Translations under genes and position numbers: made by a program
The notes under the pieces: generated by a model
What the model was told of the DNA's origin: nothing
The model's input: only the letters and a program-made list of their open reading frames with translations
Databases searched by the model: none
In this document: positions 43,497 through 51,797 of the stretch, one piece after another
How the letters are laid out: every line of letters starts with the position of its first letter
How positions within the stretch are numbered: position 1 is the stretch's first letter
DNA from: Pontibacter ramchanderi
GTDB taxonomy: Bacteria > Bacteroidota > Bacteroidia > Cytophagales > Hymenobacteraceae
NCBI RefSeq assembly: GCF_002846395.1
Contig: NZ_PJMU01000003.1
Location: 496,001-560,000 of the forward strand
Length of the DNA stretch: 64,000 nt
Reading direction: 5' to 3'

Positions 43497-45425
43497 CTAC
43501 TTGTTCACCACTATCCCTAACAAATCGCCGATCTGCTTTTCGAAGGATTTGAGCTGGAAGATGATCTGAAGCACGCGGTCCTGCTCGGTTGGGTCCGTCA
43601 CGAGCCGGAGCTTCTCCATTTCGGATTTCATGAGCAGCTGCACGTTGCGCCACTTCAGGCGCAGCACGGCACGCTCGGCTCCGTAGGGCAGCAGATCGGA
43701 CTCATGTGGCACGTAGATCTGGTGGGTCTCCCAGTTGTGGGAAAGTTCGTAGGGGTCTGAAAGCAGGTTGGTGGCTTCGGTACGTATTTCCTGGTCCGGG
43801 TAGTTAACGAAATCATCCGCCGCAGGTATAATACCCTGCTGCAGTTTCTCTTTCACCAGCTCGATCAGGCGGGCATACAGCGGTGTCCGGAAATCCACAT
43901 CCTCCAGCTGTTCCAGCATGTACTGGCAGGTGTTCTGCCCGTCCACAAGCACCTTATCCGGGTAGTTAAGCAGCATACGCACGATTTCACGCTCGTAGCG
44001 CTTGAGGCTGTCGGCTTCGGTGGCAGGTTTTTGGGTTTCCTGCTGCTCTGCTTCGTAAGCCTCCGCTTCTGCCAGGTCCTCCGGACTACCCGAGCGCTGC
44101 TGCTTTTGCTGGCGATCCTGCAGGTGCATCTTGTTATATTCCGATATCAGCAACTGCTCATCGATATCGAAAATAAGGCTGCAGCTCTGGAAGAAAACCG
44201 AGCGCTTGATCGGGTCCGGAATTTTGGAGATAGAGGTCACGATCTCGCGGATCGCCTCGGCCTTCTTCACCGGGTTGCCCTTTGCCTCTTCGGCGTACAG
44301 GCTGGTCTTGAACGAGATAAAATCCTGTGCGTGGTCGGCCACGTAGGTTTTGAATTGCTCGTCGCCTACCTTGTGGATATAAGAATCAGGGTCTTCCCCT
44401 GCCGGGAAAGTGACCACGTTCACGTTCAAGCCATTCTCCAGGATCAGGTCTATACCTCGCAGCGAGGCCTTTATACCTGCCGCATCGCCATCGTACAGCA
44501 CCGTGATGTTCTGGGTATAGCGGGCAATGAGCTTGATCTGCCCTTCGGTGAGCGAGGTTCCTGATGAGGCCACCACGTTCTCTATCCCTCCCTGGTGCAG
44601 CGACAGTACGTCCAGATAGCCTTCCACCATGTAGCAGTTGTCCTGCATCCGGATGGCCTGGCGGGCCTGGTACATGCCGTAGAGCACATTGCTCTTGTGG
44701 TAGATCTCCGATTCGGGGGAGTTCAGGTACTTCGGGCTCTTCTTGTCGTTGTTCTTGAGCGTACGGGCTCCAAAGCCAATTACGCGACCCGAAATATTGT
44801 GGATCGGGAACATGACGCGCCCACGGAAGCGGTCGTACTTTTTGCCGTCCTCCTTTACAATGGTAAGCCCGGTTTCCTCCAGGTACTTCTGCTTATACCC
44901 GGCCTTCAAAGCGGCATCCGTCAGGTCAGACCAGGCATCGAGGCTATACCCGAGCTCAAATTTTTTGATGGTGCTGTTGCTGAGCCCGCGCTCTTTCAGG
45001 TACGATTGCCCTATACCTCCTTCTTCGTGCTGGTGGAGCAGTTGCTGGTAGTGTTTGTTGGCGAAGTCGGAAACGATGTAGAGGCTGTCGCGCTCGCTCT
45101 GTTCCCTGGCGTACTCGGGGTTTGGCTGGTCTTCCGGCACCTCAATGCCATACTTCTTAGCCAGGTACTTGAGCGCCTCCGGAAAGCTGGTGCCTTCCAC
45201 ATCCATGATAAACTGCACGGAGTTGCCCGCCTTGCCGCAGCCAAAGCACTTGTAAATGCCCTTGGCCGGCGAAACCGAGAAAGACGGTGACTTTTCGTGG
45301 TGGAAAGGGCAGTTTGCCCACATGTTCTGCCCCTTTTTCTTGAGCGACACAAAATCGCCCACCACCTCCACGATATCGGCCTGGGCTAAAATCTGGTCAA
45401 CTACTTCTTTTGGGATCAGGGACAT
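43497..45425 (-). CDS. dnaG: DNA primase DnaG
   Basis: A 642-residue primase. The zinc-binding CHC2 domain is intact (C39, H42, C60, C63 in ANCPFHHEKSPSFS and YKCFGCGKAGN). The catalytic Toprim core shows VEGYLDVLSL near residue 268 and VLYDGDAAGIKASLRGIDL near 307. The C-terminal third is a helical DnaB-binding region with a Gln-rich linker (about 435-470). It synthesises RNA primers for replication. It stands alone, with a -7 box 23 bases before the start, and not in a rpsU-dnaG-rpoD operon. Confidence 0.97.
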   Translation of the reverse strand: MSLIPKEVVDQILAQADIVEVVGDFVSLKKKGQNMWANCPFHHEKSPSFSVSPAKGIYKCFGCGKAGNSVQFIMDVEGTSFPEALKYLAKKYGIEVPEDQPNPEYAREQSERDSLYIVSDFANKHYQQLLHQHEEGGIGQSYLKERGLSNSTIKKFELGYSLDAWSDLTDAALKAGYKQKYLEETGLTIVKEDGKKYDRFRGRVMFPIHNISGRVIGFGARTLKNNDKKSPKYLNSPESEIYHKSNVLYGMYQARQAIRMQDNCYMVEGYLDVLSLHQGGIENVVASSGTSLTEGQIKLIARYTQNITVLYDGDAAGIKASLRGIDLILENGLNVNVVTFPAGEDPDSYIHKVGDEQFKTYVADHAQDFISFKTSLYAEEAKGNPVKKAEAIREIVTSISKIPDPIKRSVFFQSCSLIFDIDEQLLISEYNKMHLQDRQQKQQRSGSPEDLAEAEAYEAEQQETQKPATEADSLKRYEREIVRMLLNYPDKVLVDGQNTCQYMLEQLEDVDFRTPLYARLIELVKEKLQQGIIPAADDFVNYPDQEIRTEATNLLSDPYELSHNWETHQIYVPHESDLLPYGAERAVLRLKWRNVQLLMKSEMEKLRLVTDPTEQDRVLQIIFQLKSFEKQIGDLLGIVVNK

Positions 45426-45447
45426 GGGTATGCGGGTTGTGGGATGA

Positions 45448-45455
45448 CAAAGTTA
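45448..45455 (-). promoter_or_regulatory. Candidate -7 box of dnaG
   Basis: The minus strand reads TAACTTTG, 23 bases before the dnaG start codon. A GGATT repeat lies immediately upstream (45461-45505). Confidence 0.42.
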
Positions 45456-45460
45456 AAGTT

Positions 45461-45504
45461 TATTGTCAGAATCAGGATTTTCAGGATTAAAAGATTTTCA
45501 GGAT
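45461..45504 (+). repeat. GGATT repeat copy between dnaG and the transposase
   Basis: TTGTCAGAATCAGGATT, then TTCAGGATTAAAAGATT and TTCAGGATT; same family as 5568, 7063 and 11505. Confidence 0.7.
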
Positions 45505-46062
45505 TTACCTCTCGAAAAATACATCATCCGCCCATCTCTCTGGATTACTTAGGATATAATCCTTTATCTTTCCATAAGATTTGTCACTGCGAATGATATG
45601 ATCATGAAAAGAGCGTTGCCATTCAAAACCAGTAAGCCCAGTAGTACGAATTAGTTTGGAAGATGTGGTTTTATAGGCTCCAATTATTTCGGACAGCGAT
45701 TTTATTTTCTGTGCTGAAATGGGAAAGACATCAGTTTCATTAGACAGTTCTAGCGTGGACAGGTCGCGACCTGTCCCTACGAGGCTATTGTCAATTTCAA
45801 GTATCCCATGCACATGATTTGGCATCACAACAAATGCATGCGAAATCACATACGGATATTGCTCCTGCAGCCAGTACCATTGCTGCTCGGCTATAAATCC
45901 GTAGCTATTCAAATGCATTTCAGAATCAACCACTTTACCAAAAACACATGATTTATCTTTTACACAAGAAGTGACGAAGTATAAAGCATCCCGGCTGTAA
46001 TCGTAGCCATTTAACCTGTTCTGTTTTCGGTCCGATCGTCTCATACAAAACATATACGGCAT
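45505..46062 (-). CDS. REP-associated tyrosine transposase (RAYT, IS200-like)
   Basis: A 185-residue Y1/HUH transposase from ATG 46062 (MPYMFCMRRSDRKQNRLNGYDYSRDALYFVTS). The HUH motif is VVMPNHVHGILEI and the candidate nucleophile tyrosine is in GAYKTTSSKLI; the end AWQ-type segment is FEWQRSFHDHIIRSDKSY. RAYTs act on nearby palindromic REPs. One REP (45755-45780) lies inside this gene in frame and is read as VGTGRDLST, and others sit at 46080 and 46220. The frame extends upstream to 46137 through a second REP, but that extension is not a plausible N-terminus. Confidence 0.9.
   Translation of the reverse strand: MPYMFCMRRSDRKQNRLNGYDYSRDALYFVTSCVKDKSCVFGKVVDSEMHLNSYGFIAEQQWYWLQEQYPYVISHAFVVMPNHVHGILEIDNSLVGTGRDLSTLELSNETDVFPISAQKIKSLSEIIGAYKTTSSKLIRTTGLTGFEWQRSFHDHIIRSDKSYGKIKDYILSNPERWADDVFFER
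45755..45780. repeat. REP palindrome inside the RAYT coding sequence
   Basis: GGACAGGTCGCGACCTGTCC (45757-45776) is a perfect 20-base palindrome, followed by the usual CTAC tail. It lies within the transposase gene and keeps its frame. Confidence 0.9.
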
Positions 46063-46079
46063 AATGCGAGTTTCCCCCT

Positions 46080-46103
46080 GTAGGGACAGGTCGCGACCTG
46101 TCC
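46080..46103. repeat. REP palindrome upstream of the RAYT gene
   Basis: GTAG followed by the same 20-base palindrome (46084-46103), 18 bases upstream of the chosen ATG. Confidence 0.9.
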
Positions 46104-46167
46104 AATCGTGCACCGGCAATCGTGCATAGGTAAACATGCACGGACTGGATCATATATTAGCATACAT

Positions 46168-46191
46168 CGGCTGATCCTGTCGGATCAGCCG
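46168..46191. repeat. Perfect 10-bp hairpin in the RAYT upstream region
   Basis: CGGCTGATCC-TGTC-GGATCAGCCG. It lies between two REPs in the gap 46063-46368, which has no gene. It may be part of the mobile unit or a terminator-like hairpin without a T-run. Confidence 0.55.
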
Positions 46192-46219
46192 TAATTGTTT
46201 CATGGCATAGCCATTGCCC

Positions 46220-46243
46220 GGCCAGGTCGCGACCTGTCCCTAC
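46220..46243. repeat. REP palindrome, second flank copy
   Basis: GGCCAGGTCGCGACCTGTCC then CTAC; one base of the palindrome is changed. It is inverted relative to the copy at 46080, so the two bracket about 116 bases. Confidence 0.85.
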
Positions 46244-46334
46244 AGAGGATTTTCATAAAAATTGAAATATCCCAATCACACATCGCCTCCACACATTCCC
46301 CTCGCCTAAATCATGTTTAAAGTTTTTTTGTTTG

Positions 46335-46342
46335 TATCTTTG
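46335..46342 (+). promoter_or_regulatory. Candidate -7 box of mrp-nifU
   Basis: TATCTTTG (TAnnTTTG), 26 bases before the mrp start codon, behind a T-rich stretch. Confidence 0.55.
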
Positions 46343-46368
46343 TAAGGCTTTACAAAAGCAATAATACT

Positions 46369-47472
46369 ATGGCAATTACAAAAGAAGATATACTCAAAGC
46401 CCTCAGCTATGTAGAGGAACCAGACCTGGGCAAGGACCTGGTGACACTCAACATGGTGGAGGATGTGCAGGTGGATGGCAAGAACGTGAGCTTCACCGTG
46501 ATCCTGACGACACCAGCCTGCCCCCTCAAAGACCTGATCCGTAACGCCTGTATCCGCGCTATCCATACCATGGTAGACAAGGAGGCAGACGTGACCGTTA
46601 ACATGACTTCACGTGTAACCTCAGGACGTGCCGGCAACAGCGAAGTACTGACAGGCGTGAAAAACATCATTGCGATCGCTTCCGGTAAAGGTGGCGTGGG
46701 CAAGTCTACGGTTACCAGCAACCTGGCAATCGCCCTAGCGCAGTCCGGCGCCAGAGTAGGCCTGATCGACGCAGATATTTTCGGTCCCTCTATACCTACC
46801 ATGTTTGGTGTAGAAGACCAGCGTCCGAGCATGGTGCAGGGCGACCACGGCAAGAACTACATCATCCCGGTTGAGAAATACGGTGTCAAGCTGATGTCGA
46901 TCGGTTTCCTGACTCCCCCTGATCATGCCGTGATCTGGCGTGGCCCTATGGCAAGCTCTGCCCTGAAGCAGTTCATCAGCGACGTGGAGTGGGGTGAACT
47001 GGATTATCTGCTGCTCGACCTTCCTCCGGGAACATCCGATATCCACCTGACCATGGTGCAGGTGCTGCCTGTAACAGGCGCTGTGATTGTGACAACACCA
47101 CAGAAAGTAGCCATTGCCGACGCGCAGAAAGGTTTGCAGATGTTCCGTCAGCCTCAGATCAATGTACCGGTATTGGGCGTAGTCGAGAACATGGCTTATT
47201 TTACACCTGCTGAACTTCCGGAGAACAAATATTTCATCTTTGGCAAGGAAGGCGGCCAGAACCTGGCCAGGAAGTTTGATGTGCCGGTATTGGGGCAAGT
47301 ACCGCTGGTGCAAGGTATACGCGAGTGTGGCGACGAAGGAACTCCGGTGGCTTTACAGAACGATTCTCCGGCTTCCGGTGTTTTCAGAGAGTTGGCCCAG
47401 GCTGTTGCCCAGCAGGTGTCTGTTCGCAATGCAACTTTGGCCAAAACACAACCTGTAGAAATTAAAAGCTAG
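46369..47472 (+). CDS. mrp: Mrp/NBP35-type iron-sulfur carrier ATPase
   Basis: A 367-residue protein with an N-terminal MIP18/DUF59 domain (about 1-95, LKALSYVEEPDLGKDLVTL) and a P-loop ATPase. The deviant Walker A is SGKGGVGKST (105-114), followed by DADIFGPSIPTMFG and LLDLPPGTSDIHLT. Mrp/ApbC proteins carry and deliver Fe-S clusters in the cytoplasm. The gene for a NifU-type scaffold follows five bases later, consistent with a cluster-delivery pair. The paired cysteines of the C-terminal CxxC in some relatives are not evident (the region reads ENMAYFTP), so cluster ligands may differ. Confidence 0.94.
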   Translation: MAITKEDILKALSYVEEPDLGKDLVTLNMVEDVQVDGKNVSFTVILTTPACPLKDLIRNACIRAIHTMVDKEADVTVNMTSRVTSGRAGNSEVLTGVKNIIAIASGKGGVGKSTVTSNLAIALAQSGARVGLIDADIFGPSIPTMFGVEDQRPSMVQGDHGKNYIIPVEKYGVKLMSIGFLTPPDHAVIWRGPMASSALKQFISDVEWGELDYLLLDLPPGTSDIHLTMVQVLPVTGAVIVTTPQKVAIADAQKGLQMFRQPQINVPVLGVVENMAYFTPAELPENKYFIFGKEGGQNLARKFDVPVLGQVPLVQGIRECGDEGTPVALQNDSPASGVFRELAQAVAQQVSVRNATLAKTQPVEIKS

Positions 47473-47477
47473 GACAG

Positions 47478-47744
47478 ATGGCTACTATAAACGTTGACAA
47501 CGATTTTTTACTTCGCATCGAGAGTGCCCTCGACCAGATCAGGCCTTACCTGGAAGCTGACGGCGGCAACGTAAAGGTGCTGGAGGTAACCGACGACATG
47601 ACGCTGAAGCTGGAACTACTCGGTGCCTGTGGCACTTGCCCCATGTCTACCATGACACTCAAAGCAGGTGTGGAGCAATCAGTTCTGAAAGCGGTACCCG
47701 AGATCAGAGCAGTAGAGGCTGTGAATATAACGCCACTGGCCTAA
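47478..47744 (+). CDS. NifU C-terminal-domain iron-sulfur scaffold protein
   Basis: An 88-residue protein. The scaffold signature EADGGNVKVLEV (about 26-37) and GACGTCPMSTMTLKAGVEQ (CxxC, about 54-57) identify the Nfu domain that binds a [4Fe-4S] or [2Fe-2S] cluster between two monomers. It lacks the N-terminal parts of full NifU. Translationally tied to mrp (5-base gap), it probably hands clusters to or from it. Confidence 0.95.
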   Translation: MATINVDNDFLLRIESALDQIRPYLEADGGNVKVLEVTDDMTLKLELLGACGTCPMSTMTLKAGVEQSVLKAVPEIRAVEAVNITPLA

Positions 47745-47786
47745 GTCATGTAGAGAGAAGACTCTCTCATAATAGGCAATAGAATT

Positions 47787-47822
47787 AAAGCAGGTGCTGA
47801 GATGTCGGCACCTGCTTTTTTA
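47787..47822 (+). terminator. Terminator of mrp-nifU
   Basis: Stem AAGCAGGTGC / GCACCTGCTT (47787-47797, 47808-47817, 10-base loop) followed by a T-run. Confidence 0.9.
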
Positions 47823-47845
47823 TTTCCCATACCCTCCAAAATCTC

Positions 47846-47853
47846 TATCTTTG
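47846..47853 (+). promoter_or_regulatory. Candidate -7 box of the fumarylacetoacetase gene
   Basis: TATCTTTG, 26 bases before the start codon, the same spacing as at mrp. Confidence 0.55.
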
Positions 47854-47879
47854 TCTAACAACCCAGATTCTCTTGCACT

Positions 47880-49151
47880 ATGATAAAAGCGAACGACCCT
47901 TCCCTGCATTCCTGGATCGAAATAGCACCTGAAAGCGACTTCCCGATACAAAACCTCCCATTTGGCATTTTTGAGACAGCCACCAAAGACCCACGTGTTG
48001 GGGTGGCCATCGGGGAGTATGTGCTCGACCTTTATGCAGTGGCGCAGTATAACCTGTTCGAGTTGCTCGACATTGACCCAACGGTTTTCCACCGTCCCTA
48101 CCTGAACGATTTCATTGCGCTCGGCAAACCGGTATGGCGGGCTGTACGCAATCGCGTGTCGGAGCTATTGCGCAACGACAACGATGAGATCAGCGGCAAC
48201 AGCAGGCTGATGCAGGAGTGTCTCATCAAACAAAGCGCCGCCCGGATGCTGATGCCTGTAAAAGTGGGTAATTATACAGACTTCTATTCCAGCATCGAGC
48301 ATGCCACAAACGTGGGCACCATGTTCCGCGATCCGAAAAACGCCTTGTTGCCTAACTGGAAACACATTCCCATTGGTTACCATGGTCGCGCATCATCCAT
48401 CATCGTGTCTGGCACCGACATTCGCCGCCCGAACGGACAAACCAAAGCGCCCGATGCCGATACGCCAACCTTTGGTCCATCGCGTCTGCTTGATTTCGAA
48501 CTGGAGGTAGCCTTTATCACGGGCCGCGAAACCAAACTGGGCGATATGATCAGCCCCGATGAAGCCGATGACTTTATCTTCGGCCTCGTGCTCTTTAACG
48601 ACTGGTCGGCCCGCGACATGCAGACCTGGGAGTATGTGCCCCTGGGGCCATTCCTGGCTAAGAGCTTTGCCTCTTCCATTTCACCCTGGGTGGTAACGCT
48701 GGATGCCCTTGAGCCTTTCAGAGTAAAGGGACCCGTGCAGGACCCCAAGCCACTCCCCTACCTGGAGTTCCATGGCGATCACAACTACGACATCAACCTG
48801 GAAGTGCTTCTGAAGCCGGAAGACGGGAAGGAGAACAGCATTTGCCGCTCTAACTTTAAGTACATGTACTGGAACATGAACCAGCAGCTCGCCCACCAGA
48901 GCAGCAACGGCTGCAACATACAGGTAGGCGACATGTACGCCTCCGGCACCATCAGCGGCCCCGACAAGACCTCCTTCGGCTCCATGCTCGAGCTCACCTG
49001 GCGCGGCACCCAGCCCATCCAACTCACCGACGGCACCGAACGCAAGTTCATCAACGACTACGACACCGTGATCATGCGCGGCTTTGCAGAGCGAAATGGC
49101 ATAAGAGTTGGTTTTGGGGAAGTAAGGAGCAAGGTACTGCCGGCGTTGTAA
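47880..49151 (+). CDS. Fumarylacetoacetase
   Basis: A 423-residue enzyme matching the eukaryote-type FAH length and order: N-terminal domain (LPFGIFETATKDPRVGVAIG), the metal/active-site region with DFYSSIEHATNVGTMFRD (about 118-135), IPIGYHGRASSIIVSGTDIRRPNGQ, DFELEVAFITGRE, FNDWSARDMQTWEYVPLGPFLAKSF, and GDMYASGTISG. It hydrolyses fumarylacetoacetate to fumarate and acetoacetate, the last step of tyrosine/homogentisate breakdown. Other pathway genes are not in the window. The downstream end is bounded by palindromic repeats. Confidence 0.96.
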   Translation: MIKANDPSLHSWIEIAPESDFPIQNLPFGIFETATKDPRVGVAIGEYVLDLYAVAQYNLFELLDIDPTVFHRPYLNDFIALGKPVWRAVRNRVSELLRNDNDEISGNSRLMQECLIKQSAARMLMPVKVGNYTDFYSSIEHATNVGTMFRDPKNALLPNWKHIPIGYHGRASSIIVSGTDIRRPNGQTKAPDADTPTFGPSRLLDFELEVAFITGRETKLGDMISPDEADDFIFGLVLFNDWSARDMQTWEYVPLGPFLAKSFASSISPWVVTLDALEPFRVKGPVQDPKPLPYLEFHGDHNYDINLEVLLKPEDGKENSICRSNFKYMYWNMNQQLAHQSSNGCNIQVGDMYASGTISGPDKTSFGSMLELTWRGTQPIQLTDGTERKFINDYDTVIMRGFAERNGIRVGFGEVRSKVLPAL

Positions 49152-49238
49152 CCTCCCCCTGCCCCCTCCTAAAAACAGGAGGGGGAGTTTTTCGGGAGTA
49201 ACTTTCATTCCCCTGCCCCCTTCAAAGGGGGACTTTCT
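49151..49238. repeat. Two G/C-rich palindromes downstream of fumarylacetoacetase
   Basis: Copy one (about 49152-49190) is CCTCCCCCTGCCCCCTCC with loop TAAAAACA and a G-rich arm. Copy two (49206-49238) is the CCCCCTTCAAAGGGGG palindrome in the same orientation as the copy at 49750-49782. Confidence 0.8.
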
Positions 49239-49327
49239 GGGTAATGCTATTTGGGAGGTCTACTCTTCATCGTATCATTAATGGCCTACTTTATGTCAAT
49301 TACATTATAAGGGAGTATTAGATCTGC

Positions 49328-49782
49328 GAAAGTCCCCCTTTGAAGGGGGCAGGGGGATGACACATTTTTAGAGACGTAGACCATGCCACACAATAACCAC
49401 TACAACCACCAGCTGAAGCCACTTGCCAAAGCACTCCGCAAGGAATCTACAAAGGCAGAGGTTAGGCTGTGGTGTGAAGTATTGAGCAAAAGCAAAACCG
49501 GCTATACCTTTTTAAGACAGCGACCAGTAGGAAAATATATTGCTGACTTTATGTGCAAAGAATTAAAGCTGATCATTGAGGTTGACGGCTATTCTCATAA
49601 CTTTAAAGCGAAGGAGGATGAAGAGCGAGATATGGTATTAAATGAGCTAGGTTACTCTGTACTTCGCTTTCATGATGAAGAGGTGTTGAAGAATTTGCCT
49701 AATGTTCATCGTGTGATTGAGGCCTTTATTGAGGATCAGCAGAAGTAGGTCATCCCCCTGCCCCCTTCAAAGGGGGACTTTC
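49328..49782 (+). mobile_element. Candidate DUF559 element with perfect 33-bp inverted ends
   Basis: The ends 49328-49360 and 49750-49782 are exact inverted copies of 33 bases, starting GAAAGTCCCCC and holding the palindrome CCCCCTTTGAAGGGGG. Between them is one complete gene (DUF559). The right end begins one base after its stop. This layout, gene plus terminal inverted repeats also found alone elsewhere, looks like a small mobile element; mobility is inferred. Confidence 0.55.
49383..49748 (+). CDS. DUF559 endonuclease-domain protein
   Basis: A 121-residue protein. It shows the DUF559/Vsr-like layout: basic helix (LAKALRKESTKAEVRLW), FLRQRPVGKYIADFMCKELKLIIEVDGYSHN (acidic D at about 59, E and D in EVDG, about 66-68) and YSVLRFHDEEV, a PD-(D/E)xK-type nuclease pattern. 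Family members are predicted single-domain endonucleases related to very-short-patch repair nucleases. It lies alone, framed by perfect inverted repeats, so it may act on such repeats. Role is not shown. Confidence 0.9.
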   Translation: MPHNNHYNHQLKPLAKALRKESTKAEVRLWCEVLSKSKTGYTFLRQRPVGKYIADFMCKELKLIIEVDGYSHNFKAKEDEERDMVLNELGYSVLRFHDEEVLKNLPNVHRVIEAFIEDQQK

Positions 49783-49800
49783 TCACTGAAGCCTAAAACC

Positions 49801-49849
49801 ATCAAACAGCAGAAGGCCCGGATTGCATCTGGGCCTTCTGCTGTTTGAT
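49801..49849 (-). terminator. Terminator of the polysaccharide dehydratase gene
   Basis: A perfect 19-bp stem ATCAAACAGCAGAAGGCCC (49801-49819) with its complement at 49831-49849 and an 11-base loop. It begins 17 bases past the minus-strand stop. No long T-run. Confidence 0.78.
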
Positions 49850-49865
49850 ACTATCTAAAGAGGTG

Positions 49866-51797
49866 TTACTGCACCATCGAGTCCAATTCCTCGAACCTGG
49901 AGTTTTTGCTTTTGAACTCCGGAACGATCTTTTTCATTTGCTTCACGGTATCCAGCTCGTCGCCTTCCTTGTTAAGGTTCAACAACTCGTTGATGCTGGC
50001 GAGTACCTTGTTGTAGGTATACTCCCGCACTTTTGATACTTTGATCTTTTCGTGGTGTGTAGGGATGGTAAGTTCTTCCTGGTTCAGAAGCTCTTCGTAA
50101 AGTTTCTCACCCGGGCGCAAACCCGAGAACACGATCTCAATGTCGCTGGAAGTCAGGCCGGCCAGCTTGATCATTTTGCGGGCCAGGTCCACGATCTTCA
50201 CCGGCTGCCCCATGTCGAAGATAAAGATCTCACCGCCTTTGCCCATTGTACCCGCCTCGAGCACCAGTTGCACCGCTTCCGGTATGGTCATAAAGTAGCG
50301 GGTGATATCCGGGTGCGTTACAGTAATCGGGCCACCCTTCTCAATCTGCGAGCGGAAACGTGGGATAACCGAGCCATTAGAACCCAGTACATTGCCAAAG
50401 CGCGTTGTAATGAAGCGGGTCTGCTGCAGGGCTGTACCCTGCACATTATCCTGTAGCTTTGGCTGGGCGCTGATGTTGTTGAGCGACTGGATGTAGATCT
50501 CCGCAATACGCTTGGATGCCCCCATGATATTGGTCGGGTTCACAGCCTTGTCCGTAGAGATCATCACAAACTTCTCCACATCGAAGGTCATCGAAAGGTC
50601 TGCCAGGTTTTTGGTACCTAGCACGTTTGTCAGGATCGCCTCGGATGGATTGCTCTCCATCATCGGCACGTGCTTGTAGGCGGCGGCATGGTATACCATC
50701 TGTGGGTTATACTCCTTGAACAGGGCATACATGCGGTTGAAGTTCTGAATGTCGGCGATGCAAAGTCTCAGGTTAGCCTCCGGAAAAGCTTCTTCCATTT
50801 CCAGCTGCAGGTCATGCAGCGGCGACTCAGCCTGGTCGCAGATGATCACCATCTCTGGCTTGTAAGACAACACCTGGCGCACGATCTCTGAACCAATAGA
50901 GCCAGCTCCTCCTGTAATCAGAATACGCTTACCGGCCAGGTCAGCCGAGATCTTGTCGTTCTCGATTACGATAGGCGGACGCTGCAGCAGGTCCTCGATG
51001 CGCAGATCCTGAATCTGGTTCATGCGCAGCTGTCCCGACATCCACTGCTCTGTTGGCGGAACCGTCACGACTTTAATGCCGAGCTCCACACAGGTTTCAA
51101 TGGCATTCTTGCGGGCATCCGATTTCAGGTCCTCGCTCAAAATCACCAGTTTGTCGATGTGCAGTTTCCGCTGCAGTTTCTCAATGTCGTTGATATGGTA
51201 TACCCGCTTCTGCTGAATGTGCTTGTCGATCTTGTTCGGATTGTCGTCCACGAAACCAGCAATGGTCAGGCGACCGGCATTGCTCACTTCCAGCGCCTGC
51301 TTCACCAGTATGGCAAAGCTATCGGCACCATAGATCAGCACTGTTTCTTTATCGCCGCTGCTGCCGCGCTTGATGTAGTAGAACAAGGCTTTGGCACCCA
51401 ATCGCATCATGATCAGCACAGAGGAGCTGATAAAGAAGTTGACCAGCAATACGACGTAGATATTTACGGAGTCGATGTGAAGCTCCGGTGATATCCAGAA
51501 CCCGATGATGGCACCATAAAGCAGGCTGGCGATCAATACAGCGGTGAAAATACGGTAAATGTCGTCGGTGCTGGAATAGCGGATCAGACCGGTATGGATA
51601 CGCATAGCGTAAAACACCATCACGGAGATGGCCAGGTATATACCTGTATACACAAAGAAATGGCCGCGCAGGATCGTTTCGAAATCAAACTGGCGGATGA
51701 TGAAGAAAGACAAAGCGAAAGACCAGGTGGAGATAATTTGATCGATGATCAGAATGATCCATTTTGGTAAAGCCTTGTTCTGTAAAAATGTTTTCAT
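49866..51797 (-). CDS. Membrane UDP-sugar 4,6-dehydratase (PglF/WbpM/FlaA1-type)
   Basis: A 643-residue protein. Residues about 10-130 hold four hydrophobic helices, then a soluble linker domain, and from about 290 an extended SDR domain: ILITGGAGSIGSEIVRQ (GxxGxxG near 297-303), HAAAYKHVPMME, and STDKAVNPTNIMGASKR, where Met-x3-Lys replaces Tyr-x3-Lys, as in PglF/WbpM. Such enzymes convert UDP-GlcNAc to a 4-keto-6-deoxy sugar, the first step to bacillosamine or QuiNAc/FucNAc-type residues. It ends the locus and has its own upstream region and terminator. The aminotransferase, acetyltransferase and transferases that follow the pathway are next in line upstream. Confidence 0.93.
   Translation of the reverse strand: MKTFLQNKALPKWIILIIDQIISTWSFALSFFIIRQFDFETILRGHFFVYTGIYLAISVMVFYAMRIHTGLIRYSSTDDIYRIFTAVLIASLLYGAIIGFWISPELHIDSVNIYVVLLVNFFISSSVLIMMRLGAKALFYYIKRGSSGDKETVLIYGADSFAILVKQALEVSNAGRLTIAGFVDDNPNKIDKHIQQKRVYHINDIEKLQRKLHIDKLVILSEDLKSDARKNAIETCVELGIKVVTVPPTEQWMSGQLRMNQIQDLRIEDLLQRPPIVIENDKISADLAGKRILITGGAGSIGSEIVRQVLSYKPEMVIICDQAESPLHDLQLEMEEAFPEANLRLCIADIQNFNRMYALFKEYNPQMVYHAAAYKHVPMMESNPSEAILTNVLGTKNLADLSMTFDVEKFVMISTDKAVNPTNIMGASKRIAEIYIQSLNNISAQPKLQDNVQGTALQQTRFITTRFGNVLGSNGSVIPRFRSQIEKGGPITVTHPDITRYFMTIPEAVQLVLEAGTMGKGGEIFIFDMGQPVKIVDLARKMIKLAGLTSSDIEIVFSGLRPGEKLYEELLNQEELTIPTHHEKIKVSKVREYTYNKVLASINELLNLNKEGDELDTVKQMKKIVPEFKSKNSRFEELDSMVQ

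Noticed and set aside
46063..46137. N-terminal extension of the transposase frame
   Set aside because: It runs through a REP palindrome and is not similar to RAYT N-termini; ATG 46062 fits better.
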